From Arthrobacter sp. SPG23 (lineage in GTDB: Bacteria; Actinomycetota; Actinomycetes; Actinomycetales; Micrococcaceae), in NCBI RefSeq assembly GCF_000876655.1, contig NZ_JYCN01000015.1, positions 182,154 through 246,153 on the forward strand: a DNA stretch of 64,000 nt, written 5' to 3'. The position numbers and the translations under genes were made by a program. The notes beneath the pieces are model-generated. The model saw nothing but the letters and a program-made list of their open reading frames with translations, was not told the DNA's origin and did no database searches. This document shows, one piece after another, positions 1 to 8,216 of the stretch. The stretch's first letter is position 1; the number at the start of each line of letters is the position of its first letter.

Positions 1-1068
1 CTCCAGGTCATCCTTGCCGCCACCGACGACGCCACCGTGGAAGGTGTGTACGGCTTGTTCTTCGACGGCGGCCGCGGGCACGCACGAATCGGCAGGATCG
101 TCTCGTACTCACCCGCCGAACGCACCGTGCTGCGCGAGGTGGAAGCCGTCTACTCCGGGGATCTCACCACGGCACGCCGGGGCTACTGGAGCGGTGCCGC
201 TTATCCGGATCCCGCGTCCATCGGGCTGTCGGCCGATGACGTGGACATCGACGTCGAGGGCGGGACCGCGCCGGCCTGGCTGGTGCGCGCGCCGGCGCCT
301 TCGGATACCTGGGCCATCATGGTCCACGGCCGCGGCGCCACCCGGCAGGAGTGCCTGCGTGCCCTGCGCCCGGCACAGGAGCTCGGCCTGACCAGCCTGG
401 TCATCTCCTACCGCAACGACGGGCTGGCGCCGTCGGCCCCCGACGGCCGCTATGGCCTCGGTTCCACCGAATGGCGCGACGTCGAGGCAGCCATCAGTTT
501 CGCCCTCGCCAACGGCGCCAGGGAGGTCGTGTTGTTTGGCTGGTCCATGGGCGGCGCGATCTGCCTGCAGACGGCGGACCTTTCACGGCACCACAACCTG
601 ATCCGGGCCATGGTGCTTGACGCGCCGGTGGTTGACTGGGTGAACGTGCTGGCGCACCACGCGCAGCTGAATCGCATCCCGTCTGCCGTGGGACGCTACG
701 GACAGCTGATGATGGGCCACCCCCTCGGCCGGCGCCTGACCGGGCTGGCGGCGCCGGTGGACCTGAAATCGATGGACTGGGTCTCCCGCGCCGTGGAACT
801 GCGGACTCCCACGCTGATCCTGCATAGCGTCGACGATGAATACGTACCCTATGGACCCTCGGCAAGCATCGCCGAGAAGAACCCCGAGATGGTCACTTTC
901 GAAACCTTCCAGGACGCACGGCACACCAAGGAATGGAACGTCGATCCGGAGCGCTGGGAAGGCCTGGTCACCGCGTGGCTGCGGCTGCAGCTGGCTCCCC
1001 GCGCCAATCCCGGCTCCCGCACCCGGATCCCCGGCGCCGACCGCACTGCCGCTATCGGCCCGGAGTAA
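1..1068 (+). CDS. alpha/beta hydrolase, 5' end outside the window
   Basis: This is a serine hydrolase of the alpha/beta fold; its substrate cannot be told from sequence. The nucleophile elbow GWSMGG lies near codon 168 counted from the GTG at 37, an HGRG oxyanion-type motif near codon 96, and a late Asp (VDDEYVP) and His (ARHTKEW) complete a plausible triad. The reading frame stays open from position 37 back to position 1, reading LQVILAATDDATVEGVYG. The GTG at 37 is therefore probably internal and the true start lies upstream. The 3' end overlaps the convergent YbaK gene by 17 bp. It could be an esterase, a peptidase-like hydrolase or similar. Confidence 0.85.
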   Translation, partial: LQVILAATDDATVEGVYGLFFDGGRGHARIGRIVSYSPAERTVLREVEAVYSGDLTTARRGYWSGAAYPDPASIGLSADDVDIDVEGGTAPAWLVRAPAPSDTWAIMVHGRGATRQECLRALRPAQELGLTSLVISYRNDGLAPSAPDGRYGLGSTEWRDVEAAISFALANGAREVVLFGWSMGGAICLQTADLSRHHNLIRAMVLDAPVVDWVNVLAHHAQLNRIPSAVGRYGQLMMGHPLGRRLTGLAAPVDLKSMDWVSRAVELRTPTLILHSVDDEYVPYGPSASIAEKNPEMVTFETFQDARHTKEWNVDPERWEGLVTAWLRLQLAPRANPGSRTRIPGADRTAAIGPE

Positions 1069-1564
1069 CCTTCGGGCCGGTTCCGATGCGGGCAGTAATG
1101 GCGCCGGTGAGCTTCACCAGGTGTTCCGGGTCCAACTCGATGTCCAGGCCGCGCCGGCCGCCGGACACCAGGATGCTGTCCTGGCCGAGTGCGCTCTCAT
1201 CCAGGACGGTGGGGGAGGGCTGGCGCTGTCCCAGCGGTGATATTCCGCCCAGGACGTACCCGGTCCTGCGCTGGGCCGTGGCAGGATCCGCCATGGCGGC
1301 CTTCTTGCCGCCCAGAGCCGCGGCCATTGCCTTCAGGTCAAGGTTTCCATGCACAGGCACTATCCCCACCGCGAGCCGGCCGTCAACGTCCACCATCAGG
1401 GTCTTGAAGACCCTGCCAGGATCCACTCCCAATACGTCGGCGGCTTCCATGCCGTAACTGGCAGCCGAGGGGTCGTGGCTGTACGGATGCAACACAAAAG
1501 GAACGCCGGCCGCGGCGAGTGCTGCCGTGGCCGGCGTTCCCTGGGAAGCCTGCTTGCGCGCCAT
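1052..1564 (-). CDS. ybaK: Cys-tRNA(Pro)/Pro-tRNA deacylase, YbaK/EbsC family
   Basis: This 170-residue protein of the YbaK/ProX editing-domain family hydrolyses mischarged Cys-tRNA(Pro) in trans. Family features visible are VFKTLMVDVDGRLAVGIVP, the conserved Lys stretch LGGKKAAMADP, the TGYVLGGISPLG segment and the closing SGGRRGLDIELDP motif. Length is normal for the family (about 155-170). It is followed on the same strand, 13 bp away on its upstream side, by sufE and sseA, so the three may share a transcript. The assignment to the family is firm; the exact amino-acid specificity is inferred from the family. Confidence 0.93.
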   Translation of the reverse strand: MARKQASQGTPATAALAAAGVPFVLHPYSHDPSAASYGMEAADVLGVDPGRVFKTLMVDVDGRLAVGIVPVHGNLDLKAMAAALGGKKAAMADPATAQRRTGYVLGGISPLGQRQPSPTVLDESALGQDSILVSGGRRGLDIELDPEHLVKLTGAITARIGTGPKVTPGR

Positions 1565-1577
1565 GCTGTGCCCTGGC

Positions 1578-2039
1578 CTAAGCCTTCGGGGCAGCGGACG
1601 CGGCGACCTTGCGCTTGATGCGTCCCAGCATGGCCGTCATTCCCCGCATACGCAGGGGAGTGATGGCACGGGTGAGCCCCAGGAGTTCGGGCATGTCGTC
1701 CGGAACCGCCAGGATTTCCGTCGCCGTGAGACCGTCGAGCCCTTCGTGCAGGACGCCTGCGAAGCCGCGGGTGGTCGGTGCTTCCTTCGGTGCTTTGAAG
1801 TAGAGCCGTACGCTGTCCGGCGAACCGGCGTCGTTCTTCTCAGTCTCAATGGTCAGGAACAGCGGTGACTGGCACTCCACAACCTGCTCCAGCAGTTCCG
1901 GATGGTCCTTCAACCGGTCCGGCAATTCGGGGAGCCCCTGGGAGAATTCCAGCAGCAGTTGCAGCCGCTCGGGTTCGGTCAGGGCCTGGAAGTCATCAAC
2001 TATTTCCGCAAGGGGGGCGGGAAGGGCGTGGGTATTCAT
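1578..2039 (-). CDS. sufE: SufE family cysteine desulfuration protein
   Basis: This is a 153-residue SufE-type sulfur acceptor, which takes persulfide sulfur from a cysteine desulfurase for Fe-S assembly. The core reads PERLQLLLEFSQGLPELP, with the acceptor Cys in VVECQSPLF, and a C-terminal GLTRAITPLRMRG helix. The frame is open upstream to 2150, but that extension lies inside sseA. ATG 2039 (MNTHALPAPLAEIVDDF) gives the family N-terminus and starts 10 bp after the sseA stop. Pairing with a rhodanese-type gene suggests a shared sulfur-transfer role. Confidence 0.92.
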   Translation of the reverse strand: MNTHALPAPLAEIVDDFQALTEPERLQLLLEFSQGLPELPDRLKDHPELLEQVVECQSPLFLTIETEKNDAGSPDSVRLYFKAPKEAPTTRGFAGVLHEGLDGLTATEILAVPDDMPELLGLTRAITPLRMRGMTAMLGRIKRKVAASAAPKA

Positions 2040-2049
2040 CAAGGCCAGT

Positions 2050-2961
2050 TTACGCCGGAACCGTTCCGCGCTCTGTTCCCTTGGCGATGGGCACACGGAC
2101 AGCGTTGCCCCACTCGGTCCAGGAGCCGTCGTAGTTTCGGACTGTGTCAAAGCCCAGCAGGTACTTCAGGGCGAACCACGTGTGGCTGGAGCGCTCGCCG
2201 ATCCGGCAGTAGGCCACGACGTCGTCGCCTTCCGTGAGGCCCGCTTCGCCGAGGTAGAGGGCTTCGAGTTCGGCCCGGTTGCGGTAGGTGCCGTCCTCGG
2301 CAGCCGCCCGGGCCCACGGGATGGAGGCTGCGGTGGGGATGTGGCCGCCCCGCAGGGCGCCTTCCTCCGGGTAGGCGGGCATGTGGGTGCGCTGGCCCGT
2401 GTATTCCTCGGTGGAGCGGACGTCAATCAGCGGCTTGCCGAAGTGGGCCAGCACATCTTCCTTGAAGGCGCGGATCGGTGCGTCATTGCGCTCGACCTCC
2501 GGGTATTCGGCAGGAGCGGGGACAGTAACATCCGTGGTGAGTGCGCGGTCCTCGGCAATCCACTTGTCGCGGCCGCCGTCGAGCAGCCTGACGTCCTCGT
2601 GGCCGAAGAGCGTGAATACCCACAGCGCGTAGGCTGCCCACCAGTTGGATTTATCGCCGTAGATCACCACGGTGCTGTCCCGGGAAATGCCCTTGGCTGC
2701 GGCCAGGGCCGCAAACGCCTTGCCGTCCACGTAGTCGCGGGTGACCTCGTCGTTCAGGTCGGTGTGCCAGTCGATCTTGACGGCCCCCGGGATGTGGCCG
2801 GTCTCATAGAGCAGGACATCTTCATCAGACTCCACCACCACGAGTTTGCCGTCGGCCAGGGCGCCGCCGTCGATGGCAGCCGCCAGCCACTCGGTGGAGA
2901 CGAGGCGCTCCGGGTGCGCGTACGCTGCGAACTTGTCGTTCTCTTCAACTGGGTAGGACAT
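2050..2961 (-). CDS. sseA: thiosulfate / 3-mercaptopyruvate sulfurtransferase
   Basis: This 303-residue tandem rhodanese transfers sulfane sulfur from thiosulfate or mercaptopyruvate to an acceptor. The N-terminal, catalytically inactive rhodanese domain (residues about 18-140) carries [14 protein letters not shown]. The C-terminal domain (about 160-290) carries [12 protein letters not shown] and the active-site loop [11 protein letters not shown] with the catalytic Cys. CRIGERS is common in actinobacterial thiosulfate sulfurtransferases. It heads a minus-strand operon with sufE and probably ybaK, and diverges from zapE across 218 bp. Confidence 0.95.
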   Translation of the reverse strand: MSYPVEENDKFAAYAHPERLVSTEWLAAAIDGGALADGKLVVVESDEDVLLYETGHIPGAVKIDWHTDLNDEVTRDYVDGKAFAALAAAKGISRDSTVVIYGDKSNWWAAYALWVFTLFGHEDVRLLDGGRDKWIAEDRALTTDVTVPAPAEYPEVERNDAPIRAFKEDVLAHFGKPLIDVRSTEEYTGQRTHMPAYPEEGALRGGHIPTAASIPWARAAAEDGTYRNRAELEALYLGEAGLTEGDDVVAYCRIGERSSHTWFALKYLLGFDTVRNYDGSWTEWGNAVRVPIAKGTERGTVPA

Positions 2962-3179
2962 GGGGATGGCCTTTCACTGAAACGGTCATGGGGCCCCTGC
3001 CGACGGAAAGCGTCGCTGCGGCGGGCCAGTTCCAACACTAGCCACGCCCCGGCGGTTATGCCCCACTGCGTTCACAGGGGGAAATATGGCCTTGGTCACG
3101 TGGGCTCGCCGCGTTATGAGGCCGGTGCCGCATTGCCGGTATCCTTTCTGGGGACACGAGACCAGCAGAACGGACCACC

Positions 3180-4217
3180 TTGGTACAGATCGAACAGCTC
3201 TCCGCGCGGACACCGTCTGTTTCCGTGGATGAACTCCTCAAGGGTTTCTATCCCTCCCCGCGGTTCGGAGAGGTTTCCTTTGCCAGCTACCGGCCCGATT
3301 CTTCGCAGCCGAGCCAGGCCGCAGCGGTGACGGCGCTGGAATCCTTCGCAACCGGTGTGGGCGCCAACGGAAGCTCCGGACTTTTCAAGAAGCTGTTCGC
3401 GAAGAAGGACAACTCCCGTGCCGGCATCTACCTGGATGGCGGCTTCGGCGTGGGCAAGACGCACCTGCTCGCCTCCCTGTGGCATGCGTCCCCGGGTCCG
3501 AAGGCCTTCGGCACCTTCGTTGAGTACACCAATCTGGTTGGCGCACTGTCCTTCCGCAAGACGGTTGAAGCGCTGAGCAATTACAAGCTCGTGTGCATCG
3601 ACGAATTCGAACTCGACGATCCGGGCGATACGGTCCTGATGTCACGGCTCATGCGGGAGCTGGCCGACGCCGGCGTCAAGCTGGCCGCAACCTCGAACAC
3701 CCTCCCCGGTTCACTGGGGGACGGGCGGTTCGCTGCCGTCGACTTCCAGCGTGAGATCCAGGTGCTGGCAGACCAGTTCGACGTCGTCAGGATCGACGGC
3801 GAGGACTTCCGCCACCGCGGACTCCCGGCAGCGCCGGCTCCCTTGAAGAACGAAGACCTGACTCACCACATGCAGGCGGAATTCCACGGCAAGACCGTGG
3901 CCCGGGATGATTTCAAAACCCTCATCAACCACCTTGCCGGCGTCCACCCCAGCCGGTACCGGCAGCTTCTGGCGGGCATCGAGGGTGTGGTGTGGCGTGA
4001 TGTGGAAACCATCACCGAGCAGGCGGTGGCCCTACGGTTCGTGGTGCTGGCCGACCGGCTGTACGACAAGGACGTGCCCATCCTGGCCAGCGGGGTCCCG
4101 TTCGATCAGCTCTTCACGGAAGAGATGATGACCGGCGGCTACACCAAGAAGTACTTCCGGGCGGTGTCCCGTCTCACGGCTCTGGCACGCGAAGGCCAGA
4201 ACCACGAACCGTCCTAG
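3180..4217 (+). CDS. zapE: cell division protein ZapE (AFG1-like ATPase)
   Basis: This 345-residue P-loop ATPase belongs to the AFG1/ZapE family, which is linked to Z-ring function in E. coli; its role in actinobacteria is less certain. The Walker A motif GGFGVGKTHL lies near residue 87, Walker B VCIDEFELDD near residue 138, and the sensor region AATSNTLPGSLGDGRF follows. The chosen start is TTG 3180 (reads VQIEQLSARTPSV), since no ATG or GTG precedes the conserved N-terminus. It is a single gene followed by a hairpin terminator. Confidence 0.93.
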   Translation: MVQIEQLSARTPSVSVDELLKGFYPSPRFGEVSFASYRPDSSQPSQAAAVTALESFATGVGANGSSGLFKKLFAKKDNSRAGIYLDGGFGVGKTHLLASLWHASPGPKAFGTFVEYTNLVGALSFRKTVEALSNYKLVCIDEFELDDPGDTVLMSRLMRELADAGVKLAATSNTLPGSLGDGRFAAVDFQREIQVLADQFDVVRIDGEDFRHRGLPAAPAPLKNEDLTHHMQAEFHGKTVARDDFKTLINHLAGVHPSRYRQLLAGIEGVVWRDVETITEQAVALRFVVLADRLYDKDVPILASGVPFDQLFTEEMMTGGYTKKYFRAVSRLTALAREGQNHEPS

Positions 4218-4232
4218 CTCTTAAACGCCAAA

Positions 4233-4266
4233 GGTGCCGGCGCCGCCTCACGGCGGGACCGGCACC
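4233..4266. terminator. intrinsic terminator between zapE and the antitoxin-like gene
   Basis: An inverted repeat GGTGCCGG (4233-4240) / CCGGCACC (4259-4266) has an inner CGCCG/CGGCG extension. It lies just past the zapE stop and before the convergent gene end. There is no strong T-run on either side, so it may work as a bidirectional GC hairpin. Confidence 0.6.
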
Positions 4267-4292
4267 TCGCTGACGTTCCTGGGTTATTAGCC

Positions 4293-4556
4293 CTACGGCC
4301 GGGGTTCTCCGGCTACAGGGGGCTCTCCGGCGACGGGAGGTTCGTCGACTGGAGCCGCGTGCGGCTTCGGGTCGACCTTGTCCACGAGGCCGGCTGCGCC
4401 TTTCTGGACGGAATCGATCTTGTCGGCGTACTTTCCGCCGGTCTTTGAGTCGATGAAATCACCGGCTTTGCCGATGCCGTTCTTGATGGCCTGTTCATTG
4501 CCACCAACCAGTCGCTGAGCCTTGCCCTTTAGATCGTCAAGAATACCCACGGGCAC
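4293..4556 (-). CDS. MT0933-like (Rv0909-type) antitoxin family protein
   Basis: This 87-residue protein contains the family core KAQRLVGGNEQAIKNGIGKAGDFIDSKTGGKYADKID in short helices (residues 9-50), typical of the small proteins named after M. tuberculosis Rv0909/MT0933. It has a low-complexity tail with the near-repeat PPVAGEP twice. In mycobacteria the founder lies next to a toxin. Here both neighbours are a ZapE gene and tRNAs, so no toxin partner is visible; many actinobacterial copies are solitary. An antitoxin function is therefore only a family label. AGGAG-like bases lie just upstream of ATG 4556. Confidence 0.8.
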   Translation of the reverse strand: MPVGILDDLKGKAQRLVGGNEQAIKNGIGKAGDFIDSKTGGKYADKIDSVQKGAAGLVDKVDPKPHAAPVDEPPVAGEPPVAGEPRP

Positions 4557-4696
4557 CTCCCTTCTGTCGCGGAGCCAGATTGCTCCTCCGCTTTCGATCC
4601 TAGCCCCGAGTCACCGGGCGTGCCAAGGGCACGCGCCGTGGGGTTGTCTAGGGTCCAGGTGCCCTATTTCGGGAGCTTCGTTCGCGTCTGGACAAC

Positions 4697-4722
4697 AAAA
4701 AAGCAGCTCCGGAGAGCTGCTT
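4697..4722 (-). terminator. intrinsic terminator of the minus-strand tRNA cluster
   Basis: Read on the minus strand, a hairpin AAGCAGCTC / GAGCTGCTT (4701-4722) is followed directly by a run of six T (4697-4702 as A on the plus strand). It lies just after the encoded CCA of the last tRNA-Val. Confidence 0.85.
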
Positions 4723-4727
4723 GATGG

Positions 4728-4799
4728 TGGGCGATACTGGGATCGAACCAGTGACCTCTTCCGTGTCAGGGAAGCGCGCTACCGCTGCGCCAATCGCCC
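4728..4799 (-). tRNA. tRNA-Val(GAC), copy 1
   Basis: The reverse strand folds as a 72-nt tRNA: acceptor GGGCGAT/ATCGCCC, anticodon loop CT-GAC-AC between CTTCC and GGAAG, and T-arm GGTTCGATCC. CCA is encoded at 4725-4727. It is the last of five tRNAs on this strand. Confidence 0.96.
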
Positions 4800-4836
4800 G
4801 CAACCGGAAGGATCCGGAGTGGAATTAAAGAAAGAG

Positions 4837-4909
<73 letters not shown>

Positions 4910-4967
4910 ATTCAGTCCATGCCGGCCGGGCCGGTGGTACTTCAACAAGCAAGTTGCCTTGCTCTGG

Positions 4968-5039
4968 TGGGCGATACTGGGATCGAACCAGTGACCTCTT
5001 CCGTGTCAGGGAAGCGCGCTACCGCTGCGCCAATCGCCC
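4968..5039 (-). tRNA. tRNA-Val(GAC), copy 2
   Basis: The sequence is the same as the copy at 4728-4799, including the anticodon GAC and an encoded CCA (4965-4967). The immediate flanks also match, consistent with a unit duplication. Confidence 0.96.
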
Positions 5040-5080
5040 AAATGTTCTCCGGGATTAACCGGATACCAAGGTTTTCACCG

Positions 5081-5151
5081 AGGTGGGTACGGGATTCGAA
5101 CCCGTGTATACGGCTTTGCAGGCCGCTGCCTCGCCTCTCGGCCAACCCACC
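5081..5151 (-). tRNA. tRNA-Cys(GCA)
   Basis: The reverse strand folds as a 71-nt tRNA: acceptor GGTGGGT/ACCCACC with U as the discriminator base, anticodon loop CT-GCA-AA, and T-arm GGGTTCGAATCCC. A discriminator U73 is the known identity base for tRNA-Cys. It sits between the Gly and Val genes. Confidence 0.95.
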
Positions 5152-5197
5152 GTGTAAGCCAGGTTCCGAAAAACCTTCGCCATGACAGTGTCCTGCG

Positions 5198-5270
<73 letters not shown>

Positions 5271-5328
5271 ATTATTGTCAGCATTTCCGTGCCGCATTCG
5301 GCATTTCCTCGCGTTCCAACGAGTAAGA

Positions 5329-5357
5329 ACTCTATAGGAGGTTCAGGGAACTTACAA
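5329..5357 (-). promoter_or_regulatory. promoter of the minus-strand tRNA cluster; rest of the 5271-5587 gap is otherwise empty
   Basis: On the minus strand, TTGTAA (5352-5357) and TAGAGT (5329-5334) are separated by 17 bp. TAGAGT fits the actinobacterial TANNNT -10. Nothing else gene-like is seen in the 317 bp between the two tRNA transcription units. A weaker plus-strand -10 (TAGCAT, 5570-5575) sits 12 bp before tRNA-Val(CAC). Confidence 0.6.
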
Positions 5358-5587
5358 ATCGGGGCGTCGTCATCTGCTCCGGATGGCCCCGCTTCCTTGA
5401 AATCTAGGGGATTTTCCTAATTACAGATGTGTAATTCGGCGCTGGCGACGCGTCGGTTGTCCCTTCCGGGAAGTTTCGACGGCCGCCGGCGGGCGGACCC
5501 TCCGGCGACGCAATCCGGGGCCGGAGGGGCGCGGAGGCCTTCGATTTTCCAAATAGCGTCGGGGTGGGCTAGCATTCAATGGCATTG

Positions 5588-5659
5588 GGGCGATTGGCGC
5601 AGTGGTAGCGCGCTTCGTTCACACCGAAGAGGTCACTGGTTCGAACCCAGTATCGCCCA
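5588..5659 (+). tRNA. tRNA-Val(CAC)
   Basis: This 72-nt tRNA has acceptor GGGCGAT/ATCGCCC, anticodon loop TT-CAC-AC between CTTCG and CGAAG, and encoded CCA at 5660-5662. Outside the anticodon arm it is nearly identical to the two tRNA-Val(GAC) genes on the opposite strand. Confidence 0.96.
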
Positions 5660-5665
5660 CCAATG

Positions 5666-5702
5666 AATGGCCCGTTCCGCTGACCAGCGGAACGGGCCAT
5701 TT
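5666..5702 (+). terminator. terminator of tRNA-Val(CAC)
   Basis: A perfect 16-bp inverted repeat (AATGGCCCGTTCCGCT at 5666-5681, its complement at 5686-5701) has a 4-nt loop and starts 4 bp after the encoded CCA. The T-run is short, but the stem is strong. Confidence 0.85.
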
Positions 5703-5765
5703 CGCTTTCCGGCCGCGTCTCCTGCGCCCCGCAATCCTGTCGGCCCTTCATGAAAGAGTGTTTGC

Positions 5766-6647
5766 ATGACAGATCCACTGCTTGCCCACGCCACGGAATA
5801 CGGGCGGATGTATGCGCGCTCGACCTCCGAGTCGTTTTCCGTTCCGTCCATCACCACCGTCATCGGCCAGCAGCCCCACGGCCTTGACGGCTGGTTCGGG
5901 TACATGGGGGCAAACAGCCTGGCCAGCGATCCGCTGCTCCCCGGTATCCTGGGCAGTCCCGCCAAAGTCCGCCAGGCCGTCAGCCGTGCGGCAAAGGCCG
6001 CGGAGGCGTACCGGGACGACGCCGCAAAGCGCGGAGACCGCGTGCATAACTACTGCGAACAGGTTGCGCTCCGGGCCCTCGGGCGGCCCCATCAGATGAA
6101 GGAAATGCGGGAGGCGCTGGCGGCAAACGGCGAGGAAGCGTTCGCAGCGCGCTTCGACGAGTGGTGGGAACTCTTTGGTGTTGAGCCCGTTGCGCCGGAA
6201 GTCACCGTCTGGAACAAGACCGTGGGCTACGCCGGCACCCTTGACCTCGTTGCCAGGATCAACGGCAGGACCTGCATCATCGACTACAAGACCAAGGGCA
6301 CCACCCGGGACGGAACCGTCAAGCCGTTGGATGACAAAGTGGTCATGCAGCTGGTGGCCGGAATGAAGGCCGAGGAAAGCCTCGTCGATCCCGTCGCGGG
6401 GGAGTGGGAACCGTGGCAGCACGGCGACTCCCCGATCCTGCTGGCGGTGGCCATCGGGCAGACGGAGGTCCGGCCGATGCGTGCCAACCCGGAGGTGCTC
6501 AAGCACCACTGGTGGAAGTTCTGCGCCCTCAGGCGGGTCTGGGAGATGTCGGCCGACACCGTTAGTGCCGGAACGGCCCTTCTTCCGGTGGCGCCGCCGT
6601 CGTTGCCCGCGGCACCGCCCGCACTTCAGGCTGTGCCCGGCAGGTAG
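5766..6647 (+). CDS. PD-(D/E)XK nuclease-like protein of unknown role
   Basis: This 293-residue cytoplasmic protein is not recognised as a named gene. The central part reads VTVWNKTVGYAGTLDLVARING followed by CIIDYKTK. The pattern G-T-L-D then IDYKTK is what is expected of the RecB/Cas4-type PD-(D/E)XK nuclease core (acidic residue, then D-x-K). An upstream RVHNYCEQVALRALG helix resembles the GxxxHxxxE-type motif that often precedes this core. The last 25 residues are Pro/Ala-rich and disordered. ATG 5766 is the only reasonable start. It stands alone, upstream of def. The function is inferred from motif only. Confidence 0.65.
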   Translation: MTDPLLAHATEYGRMYARSTSESFSVPSITTVIGQQPHGLDGWFGYMGANSLASDPLLPGILGSPAKVRQAVSRAAKAAEAYRDDAAKRGDRVHNYCEQVALRALGRPHQMKEMREALAANGEEAFAARFDEWWELFGVEPVAPEVTVWNKTVGYAGTLDLVARINGRTCIIDYKTKGTTRDGTVKPLDDKVVMQLVAGMKAEESLVDPVAGEWEPWQHGDSPILLAVAIGQTEVRPMRANPEVLKHHWWKFCALRRVWEMSADTVSAGTALLPVAPPSLPAAPPALQAVPGR

Positions 6648-6711
6648 CCGGCCAACTAAACTGGACTGGATCCCTACCGCCTATCCCGTATCACCGAAGG
6701 ACAGATTGCAC

Positions 6712-7299
6712 ATGGCCATTATGAATATCCGCATCATCGGCGACCCTGTGCTGCGCACAGTTGCCGAACCCGTGACGGAATTCGGGCCGGAACTCGCAAA
6801 ACTCGTTGCAGACATGACCGAGACCATGGAGGATGTGGACGGCGCAGGCCTGGCAGCGCCCCAGGTCGGTGTCAGCAAGCGGGTTTTCACCTACCGCATC
6901 GGCGGAGTAGAAGGCCACATCATCAATCCGGTGCTTGAAAACAGCGAGGACTTCCAGCCCGACGAAGTGGAGGGCTGCTTGTCCATCCCGGGCCTTGGCT
7001 TCCCCGTCCGCCGCCGCCGCGCTACACGGGTTACCGGCGTCGACCTCCATGGCAATCCCGTCACCGTGGACGGCGAAGGCATGCTGGCCCGCTGCTTCCA
7101 GCACGAGACAGACCACCTCGACGGCATCCTCTTCACGGACAGGCTCGAGGGCGAAGCCCGCAAGGCCGCCCTGCGTTCCATCCGCAATGCAAACTACGAC
7201 GCAATTACCGAACGTACGACGTCGAAGCGTGCCAAGACTGTAGGTTCCAGTTTCGGGGGCGGCAGCTTCGGCGGCGGCAGTTTCGGCGCCGCCGAGTGA
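6712..7299 (+). CDS. def: peptide deformylase
   Basis: This 195-residue metalloenzyme removes the N-formyl group from nascent proteins. All three signature motifs are present: motif 1 GLAAPQVG (about residue 46), motif 2 EGCLSIPG with the metal-binding Cys, and motif 3 QHETDHLDG with the HExxH histidines. The frame is open upstream to 6481, but ATG 6712 (MAIMNIRIIGDPVLR) matches the family N-terminus and has GAAGGAC 8 bp ahead. The C-terminus has an unusual Gly/Ser/Phe tail (GGGSFGGGSFG). It overlaps fmt by 4 bp, so translation is coupled to the enzyme that adds the formyl group. Confidence 0.97.
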   Translation: MAIMNIRIIGDPVLRTVAEPVTEFGPELAKLVADMTETMEDVDGAGLAAPQVGVSKRVFTYRIGGVEGHIINPVLENSEDFQPDEVEGCLSIPGLGFPVRRRRATRVTGVDLHGNPVTVDGEGMLARCFQHETDHLDGILFTDRLEGEARKAALRSIRNANYDAITERTTSKRAKTVGSSFGGGSFGGGSFGAAE

Positions 7300-8216
7300 G
7301 GGTACTCTTCGCCGGTACTCCGGCCGTCGCGGTACCGTCCCTCAACGCTTTGGTGCAGGCCGGCTATGACGTCGTTGCCGTCCTGACCCGTCCGGACGCG
7401 CCGATCGGACGCAAACGGGTGCTCACGCCGTCGCCCGTTGCCGCGCGCGCCGCCGAACTCGGCATAGAGGTCATCCATGCCGCGAAGGTTGACGCGGAGG
7501 TGACCGCCCGGATAGCCGCCACCGCTCCGGACGCTGCAGCCATCGTGGCCTATGGAGGCCTCATCCCGCGCGCGGCGCTTGATGTTCCCCGGCACGGCTG
7601 GATCAACCTGCACTTTTCCCTGCTGCCGGCCTGGCGCGGTGCCGCACCGGTGCAGCGGGCCGTGATGGCCGGCGACGACATCACCGGGGCGGTGACGTTC
7701 CTCCTCGAAGAAGGGCTGGATACCGGCCCGGTGTTCGGCACCCTCACCGAGGGCGTCCGCCCGGATGACACTTCCGGTGACCTGCTGGAACGCCTGTCGC
7801 AGAGCGGCGCTGTGTTGCTCGCGCAGACCCTTTCCGCCATTGAAGCGGGACGGGCAGTAGCTGTTCCGCAGTCGGGGGACGTGTCCCTGGCACCCAAACT
7901 CGGCATCGATGACGGACGGATCGACTGGCACCAGCCGGCCCTCGCCATCGGGCGCCGTGCCCGCGGCGTCACGCCTGAACCCGGCGCCTGGACCACCTTG
8001 GACGGTCAGCGCGTGAAACTCGAACCGGTTGCGCTCCGGACCGACGCTCCGGCATTGCCGCCGGGCCAGGTGCTGCTCGACGGGAAGAGCGTTCTGGTGG
8101 GTACTGGCTCCCACCCCGTTGAGCTGACGCGGATACAGCCCTCGGGCAAAAAGATGATGGCCGCCGCTGACTGGGCGCGCGGACAGGCAGCACTGGAAGG
8201 CGTGGTATTCGAATGA
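7296..8216 (+). CDS. fmt: methionyl-tRNA formyltransferase
   Basis: This 306-residue enzyme formylates Met-tRNA(fMet) using 10-formyl-tetrahydrofolate. It starts MRVLFAGTPAVAVPSL, carries the formyltransferase core NLHFSLLPAWRGAAPVQ with the catalytic Asn-His, and has a second domain ending in LTRIQPSGKKMM. GTG 7296 overlaps the def stop (GTGA), and its own stop overlaps the rsmB ATG (ATGA), so def-fmt-rsmB form one tightly coupled operon. Confidence 0.97.
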   Translation: MRVLFAGTPAVAVPSLNALVQAGYDVVAVLTRPDAPIGRKRVLTPSPVAARAAELGIEVIHAAKVDAEVTARIAATAPDAAAIVAYGGLIPRAALDVPRHGWINLHFSLLPAWRGAAPVQRAVMAGDDITGAVTFLLEEGLDTGPVFGTLTEGVRPDDTSGDLLERLSQSGAVLLAQTLSAIEAGRAVAVPQSGDVSLAPKLGIDDGRIDWHQPALAIGRRARGVTPEPGAWTTLDGQRVKLEPVALRTDAPALPPGQVLLDGKSVLVGTGSHPVELTRIQPSGKKMMAAADWARGQAALEGVVFE